Shown: piece after piece, positions 1-7,425 of the stretch
Position numbering within the stretch: position 1 is the first letter of the stretch
How the letters are laid out: every line of letters begins with the position of its first letter
Assembly (NCBI GenBank): GCA_021779415.1
Contig: JAJYAS010000015.1
Coordinates: 1-14,946, forward strand
Reading direction: 5' to 3'
DNA: 14,946 bases
Source: Bacillota bacterium
GTDB taxonomy: Bacteria > Bacillota_B > Desulfitobacteriia > Desulfitobacteriales > Desulfitobacteriaceae
The notes under the pieces: generated by a model
What the model was told of the DNA's origin: nothing
Seen by the model: the letters and a program-made list of their open reading frames with translations, nothing else
The model's database searches: none
Made by a program: the position numbers and the translations under genes

Positions 1-110
1 GGCAATGCTCGGCTTACAATAACACTCATCGAGTAGTCGATGAAGGATTTTTTCATTTCATCCGCAATTTCAACGGGAAGAACTTTTCCTCCCTCTGTTT
101 CAACCGACAT
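1..110 (-). CDS. gyrA: DNA gyrase subunit A, N-terminal fragment (runs off the left edge)
   Basis: Only the first 36 codons are in the window. They translate as MSVETEGGKVLPVEIADEMK followed by KSFIDYSMSVIVSRAL; the latter is the conserved start of the GyrA breakage-reunion domain (YSMSVIVSRALP in the family). GyrA carries the catalytic tyrosine (outside the window) and forms the A2B2 gyrase that introduces negative supercoils. The ATG at 108-110 is preceded by AAAGGAG at about 121-127, which overlaps the gyrB stop codon. The 14-nt gap and this overlap indicate a gyrB-gyrA operon. Identity is firm despite the short length because of motif plus position. Confidence 0.95.
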   Translation of the reverse strand, partial: MSVETEGGKVLPVEIADEMKKSFIDYSMSVIVSRAL

Positions 111-124
111 GAATGAGCACTCCT

Positions 125-2118
<1,994 letters not shown>

Positions 2119-2124
<6 letters not shown>

Positions 2125-2144
2125 TTTATACGATTTCAATTTAT
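2119..2144. repeat. 11-bp direct repeat with 15-bp period over the gyrB -35 box
   Basis: TTTCAATTTAT occurs at 2119-2129 and again at 2134-2144, separated by ACGA. The first copy contains the gyrB -35 hexamer (reverse strand) and the second overlaps the remB stop codon. It could be an operator, but no binding protein is shown. Confidence 0.6.
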
Positions 2145-2395
2145 TCTTCGCCTATATTAAAGATTGAACGTTTAAATAAAGTAATTGAAGAAATTGGAGA
2201 TAAATAATGCCCTTCAGTTGTTATAATTAGTGTTTTTTCTTTACCTTTTTCCGAAATGTAGCTTACCGTCTTATCACTCTTTATCTTTTTTAGAAATTTA
2301 TCGTTAATTTGTCCTTTCTTAGCAGTTTCTAGATCAATAATTGCAACAACTCTATCTTTATTAACAAGGATATCCCCACCAAGATGTAAATACAT
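2141..2395 (-). CDS. remB: RemB-like DUF370 regulatory protein
   Basis: An 84-aa protein beginning MYLHLGGDILVNKDRVVAII followed by DLE, which matches the DUF370 (RemA/RemB, YlzA/YaaB) family start: a small beta-rich domain with an LGGD...IVAIIDLE core. In Bacillus, RemA is a DNA-binding activator of biofilm-matrix genes, and RemB (YaaB) is its paralogue encoded between recF and gyrB, exactly this position. The remaining sequence (ISEKGKEKTLIITTEGHYLSPIS) fits the usual hairpin and basic/aromatic end of the domain. The ATG lies immediately after the recF stop (TAA then ATG), and its ribosome binding site AAGGAGGG is encoded in the last codons of recF, so the two are probably translationally coupled. 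Family assignment is solid; function in this organism is inferred. Confidence 0.9.
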   Translation of the reverse strand: MYLHLGGDILVNKDRVVAIIDLETAKKGQINDKFLKKIKSDKTVSYISEKGKEKTLIITTEGHYLSPISSITLFKRSIFNIGEE

Positions 2396-3490
2396 TTATG
2401 TATCCCTCCTTATATGCCCCTGTTCAACTCGCAAAAACGTTCCTGAATCGAGGATATTTTCTCCACTCGTCATGGTTATCAAGGTCTGAACGCGTGATAA
2501 TTCAATGGAATTTATTAGATAGTCTCTCCGAAAACGGTCCAATTCAGACAGAACATCATCAAGAAGGAGGAGGGGGTATTCTCCTTTTTCCTGACGAATT
2601 AGGTCTAATTCCGCAAGTTTTAAGCTTAATACTAAAGAACGCTGTTGTCCTTGAGAAGCATAAAGGCGTGCTGGTTTACCATTTAGTAAAATATGAACAT
2701 CATCACGATGTGGACCGACAAGTACCATTTGACGCTCCACTTCTTGTTCTAATTTTTCATTGAGTAACTTTGGAAATTCAGAAAGAGCTTCATCCGTTGT
2801 TTTCTTCCCCAACGCAAGATAATTAATCTGGATTTTTTCTTTCTGGGATGTGAGATCTGAGTAGATTTGACTAGAAACATCTTGTAGATGATTCGTTAGA
2901 TCTGATCTATTTCGAATAATCTTCTCACCTAGTTCTAAAATTTGGGTATTCCATAACTGTAACTGAGAATATTTAAAGTTTTTCTCAACATATGTTTTTA
3001 AGAGTGCACTTTTTTGTTGAAGGACTTTATTGTAAGCGTTCAACAAACTTACATGCCCTGGTCTCATTTGGGCTATGTGTAAATCTAAAAATCGTCTTCG
3101 TTCCGATGGACCACCTTTGATCATAATAAGATCATCCGGAGAAAAGAAAATTACGTTAATCGTACCAACAAAATCTGACAAACGACGGCAAGGCACTTGG
3201 TTAATCTTCACTATTTTCTTTTTATCTCGATAATGGCTCTCCAGCGAAACTTTATGGTGAGCCATTAGAAAATCACCATAAAGATGAAATTCATTTTGTT
3301 CCCACCTTAAAAGTTCTTGCTCCCGTTGTACTCTGTAGGACTTTCCTGTTAGAAGGTAATAAATTCCCTCCAGTATATTTGTTTTACCCTGACCATTATC
3401 CCCAATAAGTATATTGGTTCCTGGCGAAAATTTAACAAATTCGTCTTCATAATTACGAAAATTTTGCAGTCTTAAACCTTTAATCATCAT
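2396..3490 (-). CDS. recF: DNA replication and repair protein RecF
   Basis: SMC/ABC-like ATPase of 364 aa that, with RecO and RecR, loads RecA at single-strand gaps and helps stalled forks. Visible motifs: Walker A GDNGQGKT (30-37), followed by NILEGIYYLLTGKSYR; the family block FFSPDDLIMIKGGPSERRRF (115-134); VGPHRDD (258-264); ABC signature SQGQQR (279-284); and Walker B LLLLDDVLSELD (307-318). Length is normal. It starts 5 nt after the dnaN stop, with two tandem ATGs (3490 and 3487). I see no clear Shine-Dalgarno sequence, so translation is probably coupled to dnaN. Unlike Bacillus, no S4-domain (yaaA) gene lies between dnaN and recF. Confidence 0.97.
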   Translation of the reverse strand: MMIKGLRLQNFRNYEDEFVKFSPGTNILIGDNGQGKTNILEGIYYLLTGKSYRVQREQELLRWEQNEFHLYGDFLMAHHKVSLESHYRDKKKIVKINQVPCRRLSDFVGTINVIFFSPDDLIMIKGGPSERRRFLDLHIAQMRPGHVSLLNAYNKVLQQKSALLKTYVEKNFKYSQLQLWNTQILELGEKIIRNRSDLTNHLQDVSSQIYSDLTSQKEKIQINYLALGKKTTDEALSEFPKLLNEKLEQEVERQMVLVGPHRDDVHILLNGKPARLYASQGQQRSLVLSLKLAELDLIRQEKGEYPLLLLDDVLSELDRFRRDYLINSIELSRVQTLITMTSGENILDSGTFLRVEQGHIRRDT

Positions 3491-3495
3491 GATTT

Positions 3496-4602
3496 TTAAT
3501 TATGAGTTCTAACTGGCAATACTAAATATAAATAATTAGGATTATCAAGGGGACGCATTACTCCAGGACTAAATGGCCCAGATAATTCAAATATAATTTT
3601 ATCACTGTCAATGACTTTCAAAGCATCAATAAGGAATTTGGCATTAAAAGCAATAACAACATTTTTCCCTTCCATTTCAACGCTTATCTGTTCAGATATT
3701 TTACCTAATTCAGAGGTTTGATCAATTTTTAATTCATTTTCTTCAACATTAATTCTTATAATATTGGTTCCACTTTTATCTCGTGAAAGTAATGAAGCTC
3801 TTTCTACAGCTTCAAGGAAGCTTTTCACCGATAGATTAACCTTCGTTTCACATGTTTGCGGAATAACTTGCTTGTAGTTTGGAAATTGCCCTTCAATAAG
3901 ACGAGAAACCAAATATATCGATCCAAATTGAAATACGACTTGCGTATCACTAAAACTAATGTTTAGGACTTCGTCTTCATCACGCAAAAGTCGATATATT
4001 TCTGATAAGGTCTTTGCCGGAATGATACCACTGAAGTGGGATTGTTCCGGATTTTGTATTTCGGAAATACTATAGGCTAAACGATGTGTATCCGTGGCAA
4101 CTAAACGAATCATAGAACCTTCTATTTGCATAAGCGTGCCATTAAATACTGGCCGATTTTCTTCTAAAGCACACGAAAATATGGTCTGCCGGATCATATT
4201 CTTAAATATTATAGTGGGTAACGTAAAGGAAATGGGATCAATAAGATCAGGTAATAAGGGATATTCCTCTGGATCATACCCATTTAAAACTATTTCAGAT
4301 TGAAAATAACATATAGTTATTGATTGATCACGTTCTTCTAGAGTTATCTCTGTATCCGGTAATTTTCGGACAACGTCTGTAAAGAGTTTAGCGGGTACAA
4401 CCATAGTCCCCTCTTCACTTACTTGAGATGGTACTTCACAACGTATTCCCATCTCGAGATCGGTCGCTGCAAATTGCAAAGTCTGTTGTTCCGATTTTAT
4501 TAGTATTCCTTGAAGAACTGGTAGTGTGCTTTTACTTGACACAGCACGTTGAACAGCATTTACACCGGAAAGCAAGGCATCTTTTGAACAGAAGATTTTC
4601 AT
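3496..4602 (-). CDS. dnaN: DNA polymerase III beta subunit (sliding clamp)
   Basis: A 368-aa clamp made of three similar domains (about 1-120, 125-245 and 246-368). It forms a ring dimer that tethers DNA polymerase III and other partners to DNA. Recognisable blocks are the N-terminal MKIFCSKDALLSGVNAVQRA, the second-domain start around TIIFKNMIRQTIFSCALEEN then RPVFNG, and the conserved C-terminal LYLVLPVRT that forms part of the partner-binding pocket. The ATG is supported by TAGGAGGA at 4613-4620, about 10 nt upstream. It is downstream of dnaA on the same strand with 285 nt between them. That gap holds part of the origin and a candidate dnaN promoter, so dnaN may be transcribed from both its own promoter and the dnaA one. 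Confidence 0.98.
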   Translation of the reverse strand: MKIFCSKDALLSGVNAVQRAVSSKSTLPVLQGILIKSEQQTLQFAATDLEMGIRCEVPSQVSEEGTMVVPAKLFTDVVRKLPDTEITLEERDQSITICYFQSEIVLNGYDPEEYPLLPDLIDPISFTLPTIIFKNMIRQTIFSCALEENRPVFNGTLMQIEGSMIRLVATDTHRLAYSISEIQNPEQSHFSGIIPAKTLSEIYRLLRDEDEVLNISFSDTQVVFQFGSIYLVSRLIEGQFPNYKQVIPQTCETKVNLSVKSFLEAVERASLLSRDKSGTNIIRINVEENELKIDQTSELGKISEQISVEMEGKNVVIAFNAKFLIDALKVIDSDKIIFELSGPFSPGVMRPLDNPNYLYLVLPVRTHN

Positions 4603-4667
4603 ATACTTAGTATCCTCCTAAAAAACTTTATCTTCATAGTTCTAAATTCGCAAATTAATAATAAGAT

Positions 4668-4688
4668 AAATAATAGTAGTTATAGTAG
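4668..4688 (+). other. DnaA-trio element
   Basis: Read 3' to 5' on the plus strand, the bases run GAT GAT ATT GAT GAT AAT AAA. Six of seven triplets fit the DnaA-trio pattern 3'-(G/A)A(T/A)-5' that binds single-stranded DnaA filaments. The complementary strand reads CTACTATAACTACTA, very like the Bacillus element. The nearest DnaA box (4704-4712) is 15 bp away. Confidence 0.7.
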
Positions 4689-4701
4689 TATTACGTGTCA
4701 A
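4673..4701 (-). promoter_or_regulatory. Candidate dnaN promoter inside the unwinding site
   Basis: Minus strand: -35 TTGACA (4696-4701, perfect), 17-nt spacer, -10 TACTAT (4673-4678, 4 of 6). The -35 hexamer sits between the DnaA box and the trios and the -10 falls within the trios. The TACTAT match could be fortuitous because the trio strand is built of CTA repeats. Confidence 0.45.
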
Positions 4702-4703
4702 CA

Positions 4704-4712
4704 TGTGGATAA
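4704..4712 (-). promoter_or_regulatory. DnaA box (perfect) next to the DnaA-trio
   Basis: TTATCCACA on the minus strand. Being the box nearest the trios and oriented toward them, it is the best candidate for guiding DnaA onto single-stranded DNA. Confidence 0.85.
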
Positions 4713-4759
4713 CTAAACAGAGATGGCTAAGACGCTGGTTTTAGGTATGTTGAAAAAGG

Positions 4760-4768
4760 TGTGGACAA
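4760..4768 (-). promoter_or_regulatory. DnaA box (one mismatch)
   Basis: TTGTCCACA on the minus strand, one base from consensus, lying between two perfect boxes. Confidence 0.5.
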
Positions 4769-4779
4769 ACGGATGAATG

Positions 4780-4788
4780 TTATCCACA
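4780..4788 (+). promoter_or_regulatory. DnaA box (perfect)
   Basis: TTATCCACA on the plus strand in the dnaA-dnaN gap. Confidence 0.85.
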
Positions 4789-4838
4789 TGCCCACATTTA
4801 AAAAATAACACTTACTTTATCAAGATAATATAAACAGG

Positions 4839-4847
4839 TTATACACA
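4839..4847 (+). promoter_or_regulatory. DnaA box (TTATACACA variant)
   Basis: TTATACACA on the plus strand, an accepted TTATNCACA variant. The same 9-mer recurs at 6299-6307 on the far side of dnaA. Confidence 0.65.
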
Positions 4848-4850
4848 TAT

Positions 4851-4882
4851 GGGTTTTTATATGTTAGGGTTTTTATATGTTA
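4851..4882. repeat. Perfect 16-bp tandem duplication beside the dnaA stop
   Basis: GGGTTTTTATATGTTA occurs twice head to tail (4851-4866 and 4867-4882) and ends 5 bp before the dnaA stop codon. It looks like a simple slippage duplication, though it may add spacing or AT-richness within oriC. Confidence 0.85.
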
Positions 4883-4887
4883 GGATT

Positions 4888-6249
4888 TTAATCCGATTGA
4901 ATACGTTGAATCATATCATTAATTTTTTTTTCTAATTGCGGATCGTTCTGCAGGGCTTGTGAAATCTTTTCATGGGCATGCATTACCGTGGTATGATCTC
5001 TCCCACCAAATTCATCTCCTATTTTAGGTAAAGAAGAGTCTGTAAGCTGACGAGAAAGGTACATAGCAATTTGTCGTGGAAAGGCGACAGCACGTGTTCT
5101 TTTCTTAGCTTTAAACTCGCTGGGTGATAGATTAAAATATCCCGCAACCGATTGTTGGATTATATCAATAGTTACTAGTTTGGTATTATTAGTCGGAATA
5201 ATATCTTTTAGCGCCTCGACAGCGACTTCTGCGGTTATGGGAAATGAACTCAGGGAAGCAAAAGCCATGACTCGAATGAGTGCTCCTTCGAGCTCACGTA
5301 TGTTGGAATGAATTTTATCAGCGATATAAACCATGACTTCATTTGGCACCTGTAAGTTTTCCATCTTTGCTTTTTTCCTTAAAATTGCAATACGTGTTTC
5401 CAAATCTGGAGCTTGAATATCTGTGATAAGGCCCCACTCAAAACGTGAACGTAAGCGATCTTCTAAAGTTGGAATTTCTTTAGGTTGACGGTCCGAAGAA
5501 ATAATTATTTGTTTATTTGCTTCATGAAGGGCGTTAAATGTATGAAAAAACTCTTCTTGAGTTCGCTCTTTACCAGCTAAAAATTGGATATCGTCGATTA
5601 GAAGGATATCAACATTACGGTAGTGATTGCGAAATTCGATCGAATTTTCATCACGTATAGAATCAATGAGTTCATTCGTAAATTTTTCACTAGAAACATA
5701 TAGAACTCGAGTATTCGGAGATCGTTGAAGGACATGGTGACCAATAGCATGCATAAGGTGAGTTTTACCTAACCCAACTCCTCCATAAATAAATAAAGGA
5801 TTATAGGATTTAGCTGGAGATTCGGCGACAGCTAAAGAAGCTGCATGGGCAAAACGATTGCTGTTGCCAATAACAAACGTATCAAAGGTATATTTACTAT
5901 TAAGGAAATTAGGTAAAGGTTCAGACGGGGTGGGAGGTATTGGAGAAGAGGGAGTTGATGGATTGAAACTCTCCCCGAAAGATTCTTCCGGAGAAGGTAT
6001 AACAAAACGAAGGCTCACGGAATGTCCCAAAACGGATTGGACGGAAGACCGAATCAAGGGAGCATAACGGCTTTCTAACCAATCCTTTGCAAATTCATTG
6101 GGAACACTAATGACTAGTGTATCCCCATCAATTTGAAGAAGCCGAGTGGAACTTAACCATGTTTCATAGCTTGGCTGAGAGAGTTCATTTTTTAATTTTT
6201 CTAGTGTTTCCTGCCACAATAATTGGGGTGAGATAGGTTGTGGTGGCAT
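4888..6249 (-). CDS. dnaA: Chromosomal replication initiator DnaA
   Basis: ATP-dependent initiator that binds DnaA boxes, melts oriC and helps load the helicase. From the ATG at 6249 it is 453 aa. Domain I is at about 1-80 ([14 protein letters not shown]...WL), followed by a Pro/Ser-rich linker at about 86-115. The AAA+ domain has Walker A GGVGLGKT (156-163), Walker B ILLIDD (215-220), sensor I IIISSDR (248-254), an arginine-finger region RLRSRF (265-270) and sensor II RELEGAL (318-324). Domain IV ends with the DNA-binding signature [10 protein letters not shown] (416-425). GGGAGG 7 nt upstream supports this start. The frame continues upstream to an ATG at 6318, but that stretch is made of DnaA boxes and encodes a hydrophobic peptide unlike the family, so the longer form is rejected. 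Confidence 0.98.
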   Translation of the reverse strand: MPPQPISPQLLWQETLEKLKNELSQPSYETWLSSTRLLQIDGDTLVISVPNEFAKDWLESRYAPLIRSSVQSVLGHSVSLRFVIPSPEESFGESFNPSTPSSPIPPTPSEPLPNFLNSKYTFDTFVIGNSNRFAHAASLAVAESPAKSYNPLFIYGGVGLGKTHLMHAIGHHVLQRSPNTRVLYVSSEKFTNELIDSIRDENSIEFRNHYRNVDILLIDDIQFLAGKERTQEEFFHTFNALHEANKQIIISSDRQPKEIPTLEDRLRSRFEWGLITDIQAPDLETRIAILRKKAKMENLQVPNEVMVYIADKIHSNIRELEGALIRVMAFASLSSFPITAEVAVEALKDIIPTNNTKLVTIDIIQQSVAGYFNLSPSEFKAKKRTRAVAFPRQIAMYLSRQLTDSSLPKIGDEFGGRDHTTVMHAHEKISQALQNDPQLEKKINDMIQRIQSD

Positions 6250-6298
6250 GGACGGACCTCCCTTGTCTAAGAATGGGAAAATGATGACAATAAAAAAG

Positions 6299-6307
6299 TT
6301 ATACACA
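6299..6307 (+). promoter_or_regulatory. DnaA box (TTATACACA variant)
   Basis: TTATACACA on the plus strand, within the dnaA leader about 50 bp before the start codon. Confidence 0.65.
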
Positions 6308-6310
6308 AAC

Positions 6311-6330
6311 TTATGCACATTTGTGGATAA
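6311..6330. promoter_or_regulatory. Inverted pair of DnaA boxes
   Basis: TTATGCACA (6311-6319, plus) and perfect TTATCCACA (6322-6330, minus) face each other across 2 bp in the dnaA leader. Confidence 0.75.
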
Positions 6331-6348
6331 CTTAGTCTAATGACGAAC

Positions 6349-6357
6349 TGTGGATAA
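6349..6357 (-). promoter_or_regulatory. DnaA box (perfect)
   Basis: TTATCCACA on the minus strand, downstream of the dnaA promoter in the leader. Confidence 0.85.
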
Positions 6358-6398
6358 AAAATTATTTGATATGTTGTTAGTGTAGGTGTTATGAAAAC

Positions 6399-6427
6399 AT
6401 AATATCAAGTTTCCGAAGGGTTATCAA
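6399..6427 (-). promoter_or_regulatory. Probable dnaA promoter (sigma-A type)
   Basis: Minus strand: -35 TTGATA (6422-6427), 17-nt spacer, -10 TATTAT (6399-6404); 5 of 6 matches in each hexamer. The transcript would start near 6392 and have a leader of about 140 nt carrying four DnaA boxes. The -35 hexamer lies inside the DnaA-box-like TTATCAACA at 6421-6429, so DnaA binding could block RNA polymerase, the usual autorepression logic of this gene. Confidence 0.65.
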
Positions 6428-6452
6428 CAGGAAGATAATGAGTTTAAGTAAA

Positions 6453-6470
6453 TTATTCACAGGTGGATAA
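6453..6470. promoter_or_regulatory. Abutting inverted pair of DnaA boxes
   Basis: TTATTCACA (6453-6461, plus) runs directly into TTATCCACC (6462-6470, minus) with no spacer, forming a near-palindrome of 18 bp upstream of both the dnaA and rpmH promoters. Confidence 0.55.
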
Positions 6471-6486
6471 CTTTCCAAGGACCTTA

Positions 6487-6495
6487 TTATCCACA
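6487..6495 (+). promoter_or_regulatory. DnaA box (perfect) near the rpmH promoter
   Basis: TTATCCACA on the plus strand, 19 bp upstream of the rpmH -35 hexamer. Confidence 0.85.
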
Positions 6496-6514
6496 GCTCA
6501 TTAAAGTCCTTTGC

Positions 6515-6544
6515 TTGACAGATTAAAAATCTTTAGAGTATAAT
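6515..6544 (+). promoter_or_regulatory. rpmH promoter (sigma-A type)
   Basis: -35 TTGACA (6515-6520) and -10 TATAAT (6539-6544) are both perfect, with an 18-nt spacer. Transcription would start near 6551 and drive rpmH and, by read-through, rnpA-yidD-yidC-jag. A DnaA box lies just upstream, so origin-bound DnaA might influence it. Confidence 0.85.
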
Positions 6545-6606
6545 CTCTTAAGTGAGTTTGATTGTGTTATTGTCCTTTCGTTTGTAATAAAGGAGGTGTC
6601 GTTAAA

Positions 6607-6741
6607 TTGAAGAGAACATATCAACCGAAGAATAGACGTCATAAGCGCGTTCACGGTTTTTTAAGTCGGATGAGTACGCCAACGGGGCGAAATGTTATAA
6701 AACGCCGTCGCTTAAAAGGTCGCAAAAAATTATCTGTCTAA
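6607..6741 (+). CDS. rpmH: 50S ribosomal protein L34
   Basis: A 44-aa, very basic protein beginning [20 protein letters not shown] and ending [12 protein letters not shown], an essentially canonical bacterial L34 of standard length. It binds 23S rRNA in the large subunit. It uses a TTG start (6607-6609) behind a near-perfect ribosome binding site, AAAGGAGGTG at 6589-6598. It is the first gene of the rightward cluster and is followed at once by a terminator-like hairpin, which may keep L34 expression higher than that of the genes beyond, as expected for a ribosomal protein. Confidence 0.97.
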   Translation: MKRTYQPKNRRHKRVHGFLSRMSTPTGRNVIKRRRLKGRKKLSV

Positions 6742-6767
6742 GGCCGCAATTATGTGGCCTTTTTTTA
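6740..6767 (+). terminator. Rho-independent terminator or attenuator after rpmH
   Basis: Stem AAGGCC (6740-6745) with GGCCTT (6756-6761), extended inside by G-T, C-G and A-T pairs around an ATTA loop, followed by a run of T. It begins at the rpmH stop codon. With no strong promoter seen before rnpA, partial termination is likely. Confidence 0.8.
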
Positions 6768-6769
6768 AA

Positions 6770-6792
6770 TAAATTTTTTTTAAAAAAATTTA
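6770..6792. repeat. AT-only perfect palindrome between rpmH and rnpA
   Basis: TAAATTTTTTT and its exact reverse complement AAAAAAATTTA flank one central T. All 23 bases are A or T. It directly follows the rpmH terminator. Confidence 0.7.
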
Positions 6793-6864
6793 AATGTTTA
6801 AACCTATGTCTTAGGAGTCAAAATATATTAGAGGATGTCAAGGTATGTTAATCTTGGAGGAGTT

Positions 6865-7203
6865 ATGTTAAAAAGGAAATTTCGCTTGAACAGTAAATCT
6901 GGCTTCCAAGCGATCTTTGAGGGCGGGGGAAATTACTCCGTAAAACACGTTGCAATATATATATTAAAGGGTCCTAAAAAATTTGGTTTTATTGCCTCCA
7001 AAAAGATTGGTAACTCAGTCCAGAGAAACCGTGCAAGGCGGCTTATGCGTGAAGTAGTCCGACTTCATTTGTCAGAAATAAGAAACGACATTCAAATAAT
7101 TTTCATAGCAAGGGTAAGAATCAGAGGAGTTTCGTATTTGGAAGTCGAAAAGTCTATGATGACTATGTTGAAGAGGGCAAATGCCCTAACCAAAAGTGAG
7201 TAA
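6865..7203 (+). CDS. rnpA: Ribonuclease P protein component
   Basis: Protein subunit of RNase P, which trims the 5' leader of tRNA precursors together with the catalytic RNA. From the ATG at 6865 it is 112 aa, a normal size. [20 protein letters not shown] matches the family N terminus, [20 protein letters not shown] (positions 41-60) includes the RNR signature, and LMREVVRLH follows. An in-frame ATG at 6835 exists, but it has AGAGG abutting it, whereas the 6865 ATG has GGAGGAG at a short but usable distance and fits homologues better. The rpmH-rnpA order is nearly universal next to bacterial origins. Confidence 0.95.
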   Translation: MLKRKFRLNSKSGFQAIFEGGGNYSVKHVAIYILKGPKKFGFIASKKIGNSVQRNRARRLMREVVRLHLSEIRNDIQIIFIARVRIRGVSYLEVEKSMMTMLKRANALTKSE

Positions 7204-7207
7204 GTAT

Positions 7208-7414
7208 ATGAAACGTTTATTAGTGACATTAATTCGTATCTATCAGAAATATATTTCCCCGTTAAAGGGACAATCCTGTCGTTTTTATCCGACTTGTTCG
7301 GAATATTCTGTTCAGGCACTACAAAAGTATGGTCTTATCAAAGGAAGTTGGAAATCAGTCAAACGAATTTTGAAATGCAATCCGTTTCACCCCGGAGGGC
7401 ATGACCCAGTTTAA
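7208..7414 (+). CDS. yidD: Membrane protein insertion efficiency factor YidD
   Basis: A small (68-aa) membrane-associated protein with an amphipathic N terminus that helps YidC-dependent insertion of membrane proteins. The family core is clear: [20 protein letters not shown] then PTCSEY, and the end [14 protein letters not shown], with the conserved cysteines in SCRFYPTC and KCNPFHPGG. The ATG at 7208 gives the usual [19 protein letters not shown] start and lies 4 nt after the rnpA stop. A GTG at 7196 overlapping rnpA would add four residues (MSKY); neither start has a strong ribosome binding site, so translation may be coupled to rnpA. Its neighbour yidC supports the role. Confidence 0.93.
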   Translation: MKRLLVTLIRIYQKYISPLKGQSCRFYPTCSEYSVQALQKYGLIKGSWKSVKRILKCNPFHPGGHDPV

Positions 7415-7425
7415 GGAGGGCTTTT

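Larger units (their letters stand above)
4603..4887. other. oriC, left part (dnaA-dnaN intergenic, with probable unwinding site)
   Basis: This non-coding gap carries four DnaA-box-like 9-mers: perfect TTATCCACA at 4704-4712 (minus) and 4780-4788 (plus), plus TTGTCCACA at 4760-4768 (minus) and TTATACACA at 4839-4847 (plus). On the dnaN side of the first box come a short mixed spacer, GAT-type trios (4668-4688) and a very AT-rich tract (about 4651-4680). This order of box, spacer, trio and AT-rich DNA is the known basal unwinding arrangement of Bacillus. A 16-bp tandem repeat lies just after dnaA. No gene is seen here. Confidence 0.85.
6250..6538. other. oriC, right part (dnaA-rpmH intergenic DnaA-box cluster)
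   Basis: The non-coding region between the dnaA start and the rpmH promoter holds eight DnaA-box-like 9-mers. Perfect TTATCCACA is at 6322-6330 (minus), 6349-6357 (minus) and 6487-6495 (plus). Variants are at 6299-6307, 6311-6319 and 6453-6461 (TTATNCACA, plus), and there are one-mismatch forms at 6421-6429 (plus) and 6462-6470 (minus). Four boxes lie in the dnaA leader and one overlaps the dnaA -35 box, so the cluster can serve both origin assembly and dnaA autoregulation. With the left part it makes a bipartite origin around dnaA, as in Bacillus. No gene is seen. Confidence 0.85.

Noticed and set aside
6250..6318. N-terminal extension of DnaA to an ATG at 6318
   Set aside because: The extra 23 residues are encoded by DnaA-box DNA, are unlike family N termini, and the ATG at 6249 has a well-placed GGGAGG.
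6379..6408. Second dnaA promoter TTGATA (6403-6408) with TACACT (6379-6384)
   Set aside because: The 18-nt spacer is acceptable but the -10 is weak; the overlapping TTGATA/TATTAT pair at 6399-6427 is clearly better.
7175..7186. GGGCA-AA-TGCCC inverted repeat near the end of rnpA
   Set aside because: Short, within the coding sequence, and not followed by T; likely chance.
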